The translations under genes and the position numbers were made by a program. This document shows, piece by piece, positions 1 to 7,712 of a stretch of DNA of 13,586 nucleotides. Position 1 is the first letter of the stretch, and each line of letters begins with the position of its first letter. Source of the DNA: an uncultured Eubacterium sp. (GTDB lineage Bacteria > Bacillota > Clostridia > Lachnospirales > Lachnospiraceae). The stretch covers positions 1 to 13,586 of the forward strand of contig CAJOOU010000216.1 of assembly GCA_905236735.1 (NCBI GenBank). Direction: 5' to 3'. The notes under the pieces are model-generated. The model ran no database searches. It saw only the letters and a program-made list of their open reading frames with translations, and had not been told where the DNA came from.

Positions 1-1406
1 TCTCCGAGAGATGCCGGCTCGCCGTTTATCGTAATTACAGCCGCCTCTCCTCTGCCGCCTCTTATCAATCTCTGCTTGCCGTTTACGGTAAATTTAAGCT
101 CTTTTCCGCTCTTCGGGAAAAGATCCTCGTTCGGGAATCCCGCCTGTACTGCCGCATCTACGACTGTAAGCTTGTCGTTATCGTATAATTTAAGTCTCTC
201 TCCATTAAAATGCACGAAGATAAAGTTGTTTTTCTGCTCATAAGCGCTCAGGCAGATACCTACCGGAGTAACGATAAGAGAATCCTTTCTAAGATCCTCA
301 TTGTCAAATATTACATCGCCGAGTACTTCCTCGCCTCTTAAGGCTACTCTCTCCGAAGGAAGCGAGAGCTTTTCCGCAATGGCATCCGTAAATCCTTTGA
401 CCCTTCCGCCGCCGCCAACTACGAATACAGCACTTACCGGCTGTCCTCCGTTGAGCTCCAAAATACGGTCCGCTATATCACCGGTCATCTCATCTATTAC
501 CGGCTGCATGACTTCAATGACTTCCTCACTCTTTAATCTGTGGGGAATCTTTAATATGTCCTCAAAATCAACTGTATCGGCATTACCGGAACCAAGTTTC
601 ATGGTCTCTGCGGTATCAAAGTCCACCAGATACTTCTGCACGAGAGCATCTGTCAGCTCGTCTCCCGCCTTCGGTATCATACCGTAGGCAATGATGGTGC
701 CTTCATTGGTGATTGAAATATCGCTTGTGCCCGCTCCGACATCCACAAGGGCTATGTTAAGCATTCTGTATGATTTTGGGATTGCTATATTTATGGCTGC
801 AATAGGCTCTAAAGTCATATTGTAAACAGAAAGCCCCGCTATCCCGACTGCGGAATAGAGTCCGTCGACTACATCTTCCGGCAGGAAGGTCACTATCATA
901 CTTTCCGAAATCTTTGTCACCTTATGGCCTATAAGATTGCTCATCGGATCACCGTTCACATAATAATGAATGGTACTGTAACCTACAGAGTAAAATTTAA
1001 ATTTTGTATCGTTATTCTCATTTAAAATCGCCGAAGCCTTTTCCACTCCGAGAAGATCAAGAGTGTGAATATGCTCGGCAGCTACAATGGTCTCTTCGTC
1101 AAATTCAAGTTCCACATCAGTAGTCACGGTTTTGAGCACGCGACCTGCTGCCGCTATACATACATCATGCAGAGTCTTGCCAATCTTTTTTTCAAGTTCT
1201 TCTTTTACAAGCAGACAGGTTTTGCCTACCGCGGTAATATCATGAATCTGTCCGTCAAGCATTGCTCTTGAAGTATGTGATATGGCATGCTGAGCCAGCA
1301 CATGAAACTTTTCGTCCTCATCCTTATATCCTACGGTACCCACTACATTTCTGGTACCGATATCAAGTCCGAATACAACCTTTGAATCCCCGATTTCCGC
1401 TAACAT
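1..1406 (-). CDS. FtsA-like actin-fold ATPase with C-terminal extension (3' end cut by window edge)
   Basis: The reading frame is open from an ATG at 1406 to the left edge, giving 468 complete codons and no stop. Its order matches the FtsA/PilM branch of the actin/Hsp70 ATPases: phosphate-1 loop FGLDIGTRNVVG (residues 12-23), an inserted 1C/SHS2-like region (about 80-175), phosphate-2 VDVGAGTSDI (221-230) and adenosine motif VVGGGGRVKGF (329-339). FtsA tethers FtsZ to the membrane. After about residue 385, where FtsA would normally be near its end, the protein continues with a beta-rich stretch containing FTVNGKQRLIRGGRG (439-453) that resembles a small beta-grasp or SLBB-like fold; that fold call is inference. 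It is therefore longer than classical FtsA, and the end that might carry a membrane anchor is not visible. It is the last visible gene of the polA-coaE unit, 11 bases after coaE, with GGGAGG at 1411-1416 as its ribosome binding site. A paralogue of the true FtsA, or a PilM-like function, is possible. Family confidence is high; role is uncertain. Confidence 0.85.
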   Translation of the reverse strand, partial: MLAEIGDSKVVFGLDIGTRNVVGTVGYKDEDEKFHVLAQHAISHTSRAMLDGQIHDITAVGKTCLLVKEELEKKIGKTLHDVCIAAAGRVLKTVTTDVELEFDEETIVAAEHIHTLDLLGVEKASAILNENNDTKFKFYSVGYSTIHYYVNGDPMSNLIGHKVTKISESMIVTFLPEDVVDGLYSAVGIAGLSVYNMTLEPIAAINIAIPKSYRMLNIALVDVGAGTSDISITNEGTIIAYGMIPKAGDELTDALVQKYLVDFDTAETMKLGSGNADTVDFEDILKIPHRLKSEEVIEVMQPVIDEMTGDIADRILELNGGQPVSAVFVVGGGGRVKGFTDAIAEKLSLPSERVALRGEEVLGDVIFDNEDLRKDSLIVTPVGICLSAYEQKNNFIFVHFNGERLKLYDNDKLTVVDAAVQAGFPNEDLFPKSGKELKFTVNGKQRLIRGGRGEAAVITINGEPASLG

Positions 1407-1417
1407 ATATCCTCCCG

Positions 1418-2011
1418 TTAAAGTGCCGCAAGTGCCTTGTCCACCTGGGCATAAAGTTGCTCAGGTCCTGAGCCGTTGTCTATCTGAACCTTAAGTGATA
1501 GTCTCTTTTCGTCATAATAAGCCTGACTTTTAAATATACTGTCTACCTTTTCTGCCGAATAACCACGGCTTTCCATCAGCCGTCTTTTCCTCTCCTTACT
1601 TGAGACATCTATATTCCACACCTCATCACACAGAAGAGCAAAACCTGTGCCGTCATAAAGAGCCGACTCTATTATAACATATCTTCTATCTTTTTTCTGT
1701 CTTTCTTTTTCGACTTTTTCCTCTAAATATCCGCCAACTGCCGGATGTACCAGGCTATTGATTTTACCTGTCAGTGCCTTATCTTTATACATCAGTCCGG
1801 CAAGGACCTCTCTGTCCAGTCCACCTTCCGGCATAAATGCTTCTTCCGGCAGGATTTTTTTCAAATCCTCGTAGCACCTGCCTCCCGGTTCCATTACTTC
1901 CTTTGCGATTTCATCAGTCTCTAAAATAAGCGCTCCGTATTTCTCTTCGAGATATTTTAGAGCCGTACTTTTACCGGCGCCTATGCCGCCGGTAATTCCG
2001 ATAACTTTCAT
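1418..2011 (-). CDS. coaE: dephospho-CoA kinase
   Basis: This enzyme phosphorylates the 3'-hydroxyl of the ribose of dephospho-CoA using ATP, the last step of coenzyme A synthesis in the cytosol. The 197-residue product has the normal family length. The Walker A motif GGIGAGKST is at residues 8-16. The conserved LETDEIAKEVMEPG segment (30-43; usual form xDAD-IA-x-x-V--PG) carries the acidic residue expected in the active site. The LDREVLAGLMY and NSLVHPAV segments are typical of CoaE. The ATG at 2011 overlaps the polA stop as TAATG, and AGGAGG lies just upstream inside the polA end, so translation is probably coupled to polA. The polA-coaE pairing is common in Firmicutes. No anomaly is seen. 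Confidence 0.96.
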   Translation of the reverse strand: MKVIGITGGIGAGKSTALKYLEEKYGALILETDEIAKEVMEPGGRCYEDLKKILPEEAFMPEGGLDREVLAGLMYKDKALTGKINSLVHPAVGGYLEEKVEKERQKKDRRYVIIESALYDGTGFALLCDEVWNIDVSSKERKRRLMESRGYSAEKVDSIFKSQAYYDEKRLSLKVQIDNGSGPEQLYAQVDKALAAL

Positions 2012-4521
2012 TAGTGAGCCTCCTGCCAGCTTTTACCCATGCCTATATCCGTTTCGAGTTTTACCTTAAGGTTTGCCGCCCCTTCCATCTCTTCTTTGAG
2101 GATGTTTCTGACCTTATCTGCCTCATCTTCGGCAGCCTCTATCAGAAGTTCGTCATGCACCTGTAAAATCAGTCTTGATTTAAGCTGCTCATCCTTAAGT
2201 CTCTTATATACATTGTTCATGGCAATCTTGATAATATCTGCCGCTGTTCCCTGGATGGGAGCATTCATAGCTACCCTTTCTCCAAAGCTCCTCTGCATAA
2301 AGTTACTTGATTTTATCTCCGGAAGAGGTCTTATTCTGCCAAACATAGTCTCGGCATATCCGCTCTCTTTAGCCTTTTCCACCAGCGAGTCGAGATATCC
2401 TTTTATTGCCGGATAGGTCTCAAAATACTGCTCCATATATCCGGCCGCTTCTTTTCTGGTGATACCCAGATCCTCCGACAGGCCAAAAGAGCTCATACCG
2501 TAGATAATACCGAAATTAACAGCCTTTGCGTTCCTTCTCTGCAGCTCCGTCACCTCATCAAAGGGCACATTAAACACCTGCGATGCCGTAAGAGCATGTA
2601 TATCCTGCGCCGATTTATATGCCTCTATCAGCTTTTCGTCTCCGGACAGATGTGCCAGTACCCTGAGCTCTATCTGAGAGTAATCGGCATCGATAAAAAC
2701 AAAGCCCTCCTTTGGCACGAAAACCTTTCTTATCTCACGTCCGAGTTCCATCCTTACCGGGATATTCTGAAGATTGGGGTCAGAAGAAGAAAGTCTGCCC
2801 GTAGCCGTAACCGTCTGGTTAAATACGGTATGGATTCTTCCGCCCTCATCAGCATATCCGCTAAGAGCATCGGCATATGTGGACTTTAGTTTTGTCAGCT
2901 GTCTGTACAAAAGAATACTGTTTACTATCGGATATTCTCCGGCGAGCTTTTCAAGGACATCTGCGGCAGTAGAATATCCGGTCTTGGTTTTTTTGCCGCC
3001 CTTAATGCCCATTTTTTCAAAAAGAATGACTCCGAGCTGTTTGGGAGAGAGGATGTTAAATTCTTCTCCGGCCTCCTCATATATCTCCTTTTCCAGCTTT
3101 TCTATTCCTGCCAGAAGCTTTTGCCCGTATGCATCAAGTTCATCCTTTTTTATAAGGATTCCTTCTCTTTCCATTCCGTAAAGAGTAAAGACAAGAGGCA
3201 TTTCCACCTTCAGGTAAAGCTCCGTCATGCCTTTTTCTTCAAGCTCTTTTTTTACATCCGCAAACCCGGCATATGCCTCTATAGCCTCTCTTTCGGATTC
3301 TGCCGCAAACTTTGCCAGAGGGTTTATGAGATAACGGGCCACGGCTATATCTTCGTATTTTTCCTCATAAAACGGCGTTTCTTTTTTATCAAAGGCGAAA
3401 TGTAAAACTTCCTTAAGGTCGCAGCTGATTAAGTTCTTTGCTCCCTTAACAGTTTCATATACCGCTTCTTTAAGCTCATCTTCACTATCGCCTCTGACAA
3501 AAACAGCCTCTTTATCCACGCCTGCCGCAACTACACCTTTAATTTTGCCTTTCTCTTTTACGAGACTTATAAACGTCCCGGCCTCATCCTTATATGGAAT
3601 AATATCAGCCGCAATATCGGATTCTTTAATATTTACTTCTTCTGCCACACTGCCACCTGCCGCCGCAAATTTATCTGCCAGTTTTTTTAACTCCAGATTT
3701 TTTATCATCTCATACGCCTCAGGAGTATAGATGTTTTTAATGGCTGCTTCCTCCGAAGAAAAACTGACAGGAGATGTACGGTTTATCGCCGCAAGCTTTT
3801 TACAGAGCAAACCCATTTCGTAGTTTTCTCTTAAAGCCTCCCTCGTCCTTTTCTGTTTTATCTCCTCAAGATGCTCATAGGCATTTTCTATACTGTGATA
3901 CTCGCTAATAAGGCTCTGGGCTCCCTTTTCTCCTATTCCCGAAACCCCCGGAAAATTATCCGATGAATCGCCCTGGAGAGCCTTAACATCTATGAATTCA
4001 ATCGGAGTTACATGATATTTTTCTATAACATCATCCTCATAATATTCTTCTATCTCAGTACCGCTCTTTTTGGTTTTGGGTATTATAAGCTTTGTTGTCT
4101 TTGATGTCAGCTGAAGTAAATCCCTGTCTCCCGACACTATAGAAACATCAACGCCCATATCCTCAGCCTGTTTCGAAAGTGTGCCTATAATATCATCAGC
4201 CTCGTATCCCGCCAAGGTCTTTATGTCCACGCCCATCGCCATAAGAAGTTCCTTTATAACCGGCAATTGCTCTTTAAGTTCTTCATCCATTCCTTTACGG
4301 TTTCCCTTGTACTCAGGGTAAAGCTCATGTCTGAATGTAGGCGCATGCACATCAAATGCAACGGTAAGATACTCAGGTTTTTCCTCTTCAATAAGCTTAA
4401 AAAGTATATTTAAAAAACCATACACCGCGTTTGTATGGAGTCCTTTCGAATTTGTCAAAAGCGGCACACCGTAGTATGCTCTGTTAAGAATACTGTGACC
4501 GTCAATAAGTAAATACTTCAT
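2011..4521 (-). CDS. polA: DNA polymerase I (proofreading domain degenerate)
   Basis: This enzyme fills gaps and removes RNA primers during lagging-strand synthesis and excision repair. The 836-residue product has an N-terminal 5' nuclease (YLLIDGHSILNRAYYG at the start, GYEADDIIG near 105, IVSGDRD near 128, GDSSDNFPGVSGIG near 184). A degenerate 3'-5' exonuclease-like middle follows (about 300-430). The family A polymerase is C-terminal: TATGRLSSSDPNLQNIP at 572-588, motif A DYSQIELR at 613-620, O-helix RRNAKAVNFGIIYG at 662-675, and QVHDE at 787-791. The DxE pair of the proofreading site is absent, as in Bacillus-type PolI, so 3'-5' editing is probably lacking. The O-helix phenylalanine (NFG) is the usual form. 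An in-frame ATG at 4533 would add four residues, but GAGG at 4528-4531 is six bases from the ATG at 4521 and favours the shorter start. The gene follows the GNAT gene by 18 bases and overlaps coaE by one. Confidence 0.97.
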   Translation of the reverse strand: MKYLLIDGHSILNRAYYGVPLLTNSKGLHTNAVYGFLNILFKLIEEEKPEYLTVAFDVHAPTFRHELYPEYKGNRKGMDEELKEQLPVIKELLMAMGVDIKTLAGYEADDIIGTLSKQAEDMGVDVSIVSGDRDLLQLTSKTTKLIIPKTKKSGTEIEEYYEDDVIEKYHVTPIEFIDVKALQGDSSDNFPGVSGIGEKGAQSLISEYHSIENAYEHLEEIKQKRTREALRENYEMGLLCKKLAAINRTSPVSFSSEEAAIKNIYTPEAYEMIKNLELKKLADKFAAAGGSVAEEVNIKESDIAADIIPYKDEAGTFISLVKEKGKIKGVVAAGVDKEAVFVRGDSEDELKEAVYETVKGAKNLISCDLKEVLHFAFDKKETPFYEEKYEDIAVARYLINPLAKFAAESEREAIEAYAGFADVKKELEEKGMTELYLKVEMPLVFTLYGMEREGILIKKDELDAYGQKLLAGIEKLEKEIYEEAGEEFNILSPKQLGVILFEKMGIKGGKKTKTGYSTAADVLEKLAGEYPIVNSILLYRQLTKLKSTYADALSGYADEGGRIHTVFNQTVTATGRLSSSDPNLQNIPVRMELGREIRKVFVPKEGFVFIDADYSQIELRVLAHLSGDEKLIEAYKSAQDIHALTASQVFNVPFDEVTELQRRNAKAVNFGIIYGMSSFGLSEDLGITRKEAAGYMEQYFETYPAIKGYLDSLVEKAKESGYAETMFGRIRPLPEIKSSNFMQRSFGERVAMNAPIQGTAADIIKIAMNNVYKRLKDEQLKSRLILQVHDELLIEAAEDEADKVRNILKEEMEGAANLKVKLETDIGMGKSWQEAH

Positions 4522-4527
4522 ATAAAA

Positions 4528-4531
4528 CCTC
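4528..4531 (-). promoter_or_regulatory. Ribosome binding site deciding the polA start
   Basis: Read on the minus strand, GAGG is followed by six bases (TTTTAT) and then the ATG at 4521. The upstream in-frame ATG at 4533 overlaps this site and has no comparable purine tract before it. The shorter PolA also starts right before the LLIDG strand, as in other family members. Confidence 0.7.
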
Positions 4532-4539
4532 ATCTAATG

Positions 4540-5418
4540 CTAATCAAACATAAATCCCGCATAGGCACTCTCCGGCAGCACCGTATCATCAAATGCCACA
4601 ATCTGTCCCACACATTTTCTCTTTGCCCCGGTCACATCAACCGTAATAAAATCCGGATACCTTATCTCATACAAGTCCCCGTGAAAGTTCTTGCGAATCA
4701 GGGCTATAACATCCTTAAAGTCATCCGGATTGACCAAAACTTCGGTTATCCTCACCTTGTGAGAGGAACTTCTCTCGATGCAGCACAACGCCTTTCCGCT
4801 GCCACCCTTTATCTCATAAAGATTACCATGCGAAAGCATGGCCGTTTCTTTTTGCAGTTTTATAAGTTTTTCTCCGTAAGCAAGATGATTCGTATCTTTT
4901 AGAATCTTTTCCCTGACAGAGCTGTACTTTGCCGCACTTACCACATTAAGACTAAGCTCTCTGCCTTCTTTCATCTCGTATTCCCAGGGCATTATATCTC
5001 CGGGCTCTGCCAACAGCTCGTTTACATAATAAAAGTCTCTGAACCCAAATTTATCCCTGTAATAATCAAACAGCCATTCTTCTGCCGGAAATATAGATGC
5101 GTTTTTATGCCCCAGCTTTTTTATTTCTTCCGTCACATATTCCATAATAGCTGTAAAATTACCCTTTTTTCTGCATCCGGGAAGACTTCCGCCGGCATAA
5201 AAAGCAGGATGATTGTCATACGCCATATCAAGCTTAAGTGCCTCGTGTTCATAAAAAGAGAGTATAGTCTGCGCTGCTGCCTCATCTTTTAAAACAAAGG
5301 CCTTGCTCTCATCCATATATCCATCCATATACATATCCAGCCACTTGTCGCTGTCGCCGAATACAATTTTCCATATTTTCCTGAATACCGCAGGATTATC
5401 TACCCTGTTTATTTCCAC
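4540..5418 (-). CDS. GNAT-family acyltransferase (substrate unknown)
   Basis: This is a predicted cytosolic acyl-CoA-dependent N-acyltransferase of 292 residues. The recognisable part is GNAT motif A and its following helix: AFYAGGSLPGCRKKGNFTAIM (about 72-92). It contains the RxxGxF version of the usual Q/RxxGxG/A pyrophosphate-binding loop (R83, G86). It is followed by FDYYRDKFGFRDFY (117-130), the common Y-x-x-x-GF ending of GNAT domains. The C-terminal half (about 150-292) lacks familiar motifs and may be a second, degenerate GNAT-like lobe. The start is GTG at 5418, not ATG: AGGAG at 5425-5429 sits six bases before it and overlaps the stop of the upstream DUF2156 gene. It lies between that gene and polA with short gaps, so coexpression is likely. 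The loop departs from consensus, so activity is not assured. Substrate cannot be read from the sequence. Confidence 0.75.
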   Translation of the reverse strand: MEINRVDNPAVFRKIWKIVFGDSDKWLDMYMDGYMDESKAFVLKDEAAAQTILSFYEHEALKLDMAYDNHPAFYAGGSLPGCRKKGNFTAIMEYVTEEIKKLGHKNASIFPAEEWLFDYYRDKFGFRDFYYVNELLAEPGDIMPWEYEMKEGRELSLNVVSAAKYSSVREKILKDTNHLAYGEKLIKLQKETAMLSHGNLYEIKGGSGKALCCIERSSSHKVRITEVLVNPDDFKDVIALIRKNFHGDLYEIRYPDFITVDVTGAKRKCVGQIVAFDDTVLPESAYAGFMFD

Positions 5419-5424
5419 AATTGT

Positions 5425-5429
5425 CTCCT
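5425..5429 (-). promoter_or_regulatory. Ribosome binding site for the GTG-started GNAT gene
   Basis: AGGAG on the minus strand lies six bases before GTG at 5418. Its first two bases are the last two of the TAG stop of the DUF2156 gene (5428-5430), so terminating ribosomes sit on the next start site. This supports GTG as the true start and translational coupling of the two genes. Confidence 0.7.
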
Positions 5430-6321
5430 ATATGAACTCTAAAGTGCTTTTTTCCACCATATAAAGCGGATAATACGACAGTTTCGACTTTCTAAGTCCC
5501 TCCAGCCCCATATCATCCTCTCTGTTTATATACTTAAGTGTCGGGTGCTGTGCCATCATATAGCGGACAAACTCCCTGTTTATGAGAGGATACAGCCCTC
5601 TGATATTTTTGTCCGCTTTCTCAAAATGTATGTCCGCCGTATCTGAATTAATCATCGAACCGAAGGAAAAGGCTCTCGGCTCACCATCAACATATATGAT
5701 AAGCCCGTCCAGACCTATTTCTTCAAACTCCTCAAACGCGCATCTAAGCGCCGCGCCTTCATATCTTTTCGAGTCTTCCATAGAGGCCGAATCTTCCAGC
5801 CACTTCCGGTAAACCTTTATGGCATCTCCAATATTTTCTCTTGTTATGGGGCGGCTTTCCCATTTATGGGAAAGTTCAAACTGATTAATATGATTCCTCT
5901 TGGCGTGGAGTTTTTTGCCGGAAAGGGTTGCAAGCTTTTCGGCCTCATATACATAATCATTTGCTCCCGTCATATCAATCTTTTTATATCCGGTTATTCC
6001 AAGGGCATTATACTCATCAATATGTTCCCTGATAACACTGCACAGCTGAAGGGGTATTCCTTCTTTTTTACATATATTTTTAAGCTCATTTAATGCCCCG
6101 AGCCTGTCTCCACCTCCGACCGGAGATGAGAACATATATCTGCCCTCGTAAAATATTCTAACCACATACATACCGCAAATCTCTGCCACACACTGATTAG
6201 CGGCTTTTTTCCACATATAGTTGCCTTCGAACGAAAAATCCGCACATAAATTTTTCCCCGCTTCAAGGCATTCCTTTATCCAATCCCTGTCATCAAGACT
6301 TATGGGAGTAAATCTGTCCAT
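5428..6321 (-). CDS. DUF2156 / phosphatidylglycerol lysyltransferase C-terminal-domain protein
   Basis: The 297-residue soluble protein belongs to DUF2156, the tandem GNAT-like fold that also forms the cytosolic aminoacyl-tRNA-dependent transferase half of MprF. Family marks are GKKLHAKRNHINQF (135-148) and INREDDMGLEGLRKSKLSYYP (265-285), with VDGEPRAFSFG (211-221) and HFEKADKNIRGLYPLIN (232-248) between them. It has no membrane segments and no flippase domain, unlike MprF, so lipid aminoacylation is not assured; transfer to another acceptor is possible. Its ATG at 6321 has AGGAGA about eight bases upstream. It is the first gene of the minus-strand unit ending in coaE and the FtsA-like gene, and is divergent from the PucR-type regulator. 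Family assignment is firm; the reaction is unknown. Confidence 0.85.
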   Translation of the reverse strand: MDRFTPISLDDRDWIKECLEAGKNLCADFSFEGNYMWKKAANQCVAEICGMYVVRIFYEGRYMFSSPVGGGDRLGALNELKNICKKEGIPLQLCSVIREHIDEYNALGITGYKKIDMTGANDYVYEAEKLATLSGKKLHAKRNHINQFELSHKWESRPITRENIGDAIKVYRKWLEDSASMEDSKRYEGAALRCAFEEFEEIGLDGLIIYVDGEPRAFSFGSMINSDTADIHFEKADKNIRGLYPLINREFVRYMMAQHPTLKYINREDDMGLEGLRKSKLSYYPLYMVEKSTLEFI

Positions 6322-6352
6322 CTTTGCTTCTCCTGTATATTCACCGTCTTAT

Positions 6353-6381
6353 ATTCTAACATAAATTCCTATGTTATTATA
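6353..6381 (-). promoter_or_regulatory. Candidate promoter(s) for the DUF2156-GNAT-polA-coaE unit
   Basis: On the minus strand there are two possible -10 elements. A consensus TATAAT lies at 6376-6381 but has a poor -35. An extended -10, TGTTAGAAT, lies at 6353-6361. Both lie in the AT-rich divergent region and would start transcription 20-50 bases before the DUF2156 ATG. The palindrome at 6357-6376 overlaps both. Which is used cannot be decided from sequence. Confidence 0.4.
6357..6376. promoter_or_regulatory. Palindrome in divergent promoter region (possible operator)
   Basis: The plus strand reads TAACATA, six bases, TATGTTA: perfect 7-bp arms at 6357-6363 and 6370-6376. It overlaps both candidate minus-strand -10 elements and the -35 position of the plus-strand promoter, so one bound protein could affect both directions. 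A further TGTTA half-site lies at 6391-6395. It has no T-run and a short AT-rich stem, so it is not a terminator. The binding protein is unknown; the adjacent PucR-type regulator is the obvious candidate, but that is inference. Confidence 0.4.
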
Positions 6382-6390
6382 GATATTTTC

Positions 6391-6399
6391 TGTTATACT
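6391..6399 (+). promoter_or_regulatory. Candidate extended -10 promoter for the PucR-type regulator gene
   Basis: TGTTATACT is an extended -10 (TGn then TATACT, five of six to consensus). No good -35 lies 16-18 bases upstream, which extended -10 promoters tolerate. It would start transcription about 35 bases before the ATG at 6442. Confidence 0.45.
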
Positions 6400-6441
6400 A
6401 TTGTTTATAGCGATTATTCATTAGCATGATATGGGGGATAT

Positions 6442-7704
6442 ATGAAAACATTTGGTAACAAACTAAAACTTCTTCGTCTTGCATCTAACGCATCAAGCCT
6501 GCAGGAGATTTGTCAGCTTGCGTATGAAATTCTCGGCAATCCCATCTTTATAGAAGACCGTTCTTCGGTAAAGCTCGCCTTTACCAAAAACATAAAGACG
6601 CCCGACCCAAGCTGGGAATCCGATGTGGTAAAGGGCAACAAAAAAGCATCCGCCCAGTCGGACCAGATAAACGAAATGAAGAATAATTTCAAACATTCCG
6701 GTGAGAATCAGATGCCTGTTATTGCCGAAGACAACTATATGCCTTATCCGAGAATAATAAAGGCCATATACATCCACGGCATGCATGTGGCAACCCTGGT
6801 TTGCGTAGGGTATTTTGAGACATTTTCCGATGATGATATAGAAATCATCGAAATCCTCAGCGGATACATCAAAAATCACTTCCAGAATGAGAAATACCAT
6901 CTCTCCACAAGTGAGTACGCCATAGACAATTTTATTATCCGCCTGTTAAACGGGGAAATCTTTTCAAAGGAAGCCATAAGAGAACATGTCAAAATACTTA
7001 ACTGGTCTCCCAAAAGCTACAACTATGTTTTCGATATATTTGTAGCCTCAGACCACCTCGCCGAAGACTCAACCATTAACTACAATATGGAAGATGTAAT
7101 CGGAGATTTCAGAGCCATCCCTTCCTGCTATGCGGTTATTTACGACAACCACCTTGTCTGTATCTGCCGCACCGAGACCAAATATCCGCTCTCGTCCGGA
7201 AATGAATGGCCGTTTAACGAGCTCCTTTCCAAATACCATATGAGAGCCGGCCTTTCCGCACCGCTCAAAAATCTGTCCCAGATATTTACCGGATACAAAC
7301 AGGCTCAAAGTATGTCAAACATAGCAAGTATCCTTCAAAACGACGGAATCACCTACTATCCCTATGACGAGTTCGCCTTTTATCATATGATGGAAGTAGC
7401 CGAGCAAAGACAGGGACTCAGGGAATTCTGTCACCAGAAAATCCTTGACCTCGAAGCCTATGATACCGAGCACAACACCGACCTTGTACCTACCCTCCAT
7501 GTATATCTGGAGTCGTACAGAAGTATTTCCCATACGGCTGATGTAATGTTCATCCACCGCAACACGGTATCATATCGTATAAATAAATGTTTCGAACTGC
7601 TTGGAACAAGAATAGAAAGCGGAAGCGAGCTGTTTTCATTCACATTCTCGCTCCGCATACTTGAATACTATAACAAGAAAAAAGGTAAGATGCCTCCGTT
7701 TTAA
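6442..7704 (+). CDS. PucR/CdaR-type transcriptional regulator
   Basis: This is a 420-residue DNA-binding regulator, the only plus-strand gene in the window. The C-terminal PucR-type helix-turn-helix spans about 349-408, with LHVYLESYRSISHTADVM then FIHRNTVSYRINKCFELLG (370-388); the HRNTVxYRI recognition helix is the family hallmark. The N-terminal half (about 20-150) resembles the GAF/PAS-like sensory domain of clostridial PucR relatives: ILGNPIFIEDRSSVKLAFT at 30-48, then a DPSWESDVVKG segment. A GGDEF-like middle domain, common in CdaR relatives, probably covers 190-300. GGGGGA lies four bases before the ATG. Known relatives respond to purines, sugar diacids or amino acids, but no such catabolic genes are nearby, so the ligand is unknown. 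It is divergent from the DUF2156 unit, suggesting self-regulation and possible control of that unit. It ends 8 bases from the stop of the convergent hydrolase gene. Confidence 0.85.
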   Translation: MKTFGNKLKLLRLASNASSLQEICQLAYEILGNPIFIEDRSSVKLAFTKNIKTPDPSWESDVVKGNKKASAQSDQINEMKNNFKHSGENQMPVIAEDNYMPYPRIIKAIYIHGMHVATLVCVGYFETFSDDDIEIIEILSGYIKNHFQNEKYHLSTSEYAIDNFIIRLLNGEIFSKEAIREHVKILNWSPKSYNYVFDIFVASDHLAEDSTINYNMEDVIGDFRAIPSCYAVIYDNHLVCICRTETKYPLSSGNEWPFNELLSKYHMRAGLSAPLKNLSQIFTGYKQAQSMSNIASILQNDGITYYPYDEFAFYHMMEVAEQRQGLREFCHQKILDLEAYDTEHNTDLVPTLHVYLESYRSISHTADVMFIHRNTVSYRINKCFELLGTRIESGSELFSFTFSLRILEYYNKKKGKMPPF

Positions 7705-7712
7705 ACCTTTTC

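Noticed and set aside
301..687. Plus-strand open frame of 128 codons opposite the FtsA-like gene
   Set aside because: It is antisense to the phosphate-2 and adenosine motif region of the ATPase. The serine/threonine/proline-rich translation is typical of a shadow frame.
2300..3000. Frequent GGATAT/ATATCC words, considered as a dispersed repeat
   Set aside because: They fall in frame as Gly-Tyr and related codons in polA and other genes, so they reflect preferred GGA and TAT codons and not a repeat family.
6493..6900. Minus-strand open frame of 135 codons inside the PucR-type regulator
   Set aside because: It lies antisense to the sensory domain, has no recognisable motif, and the plus-strand frame is continuous and well supported.
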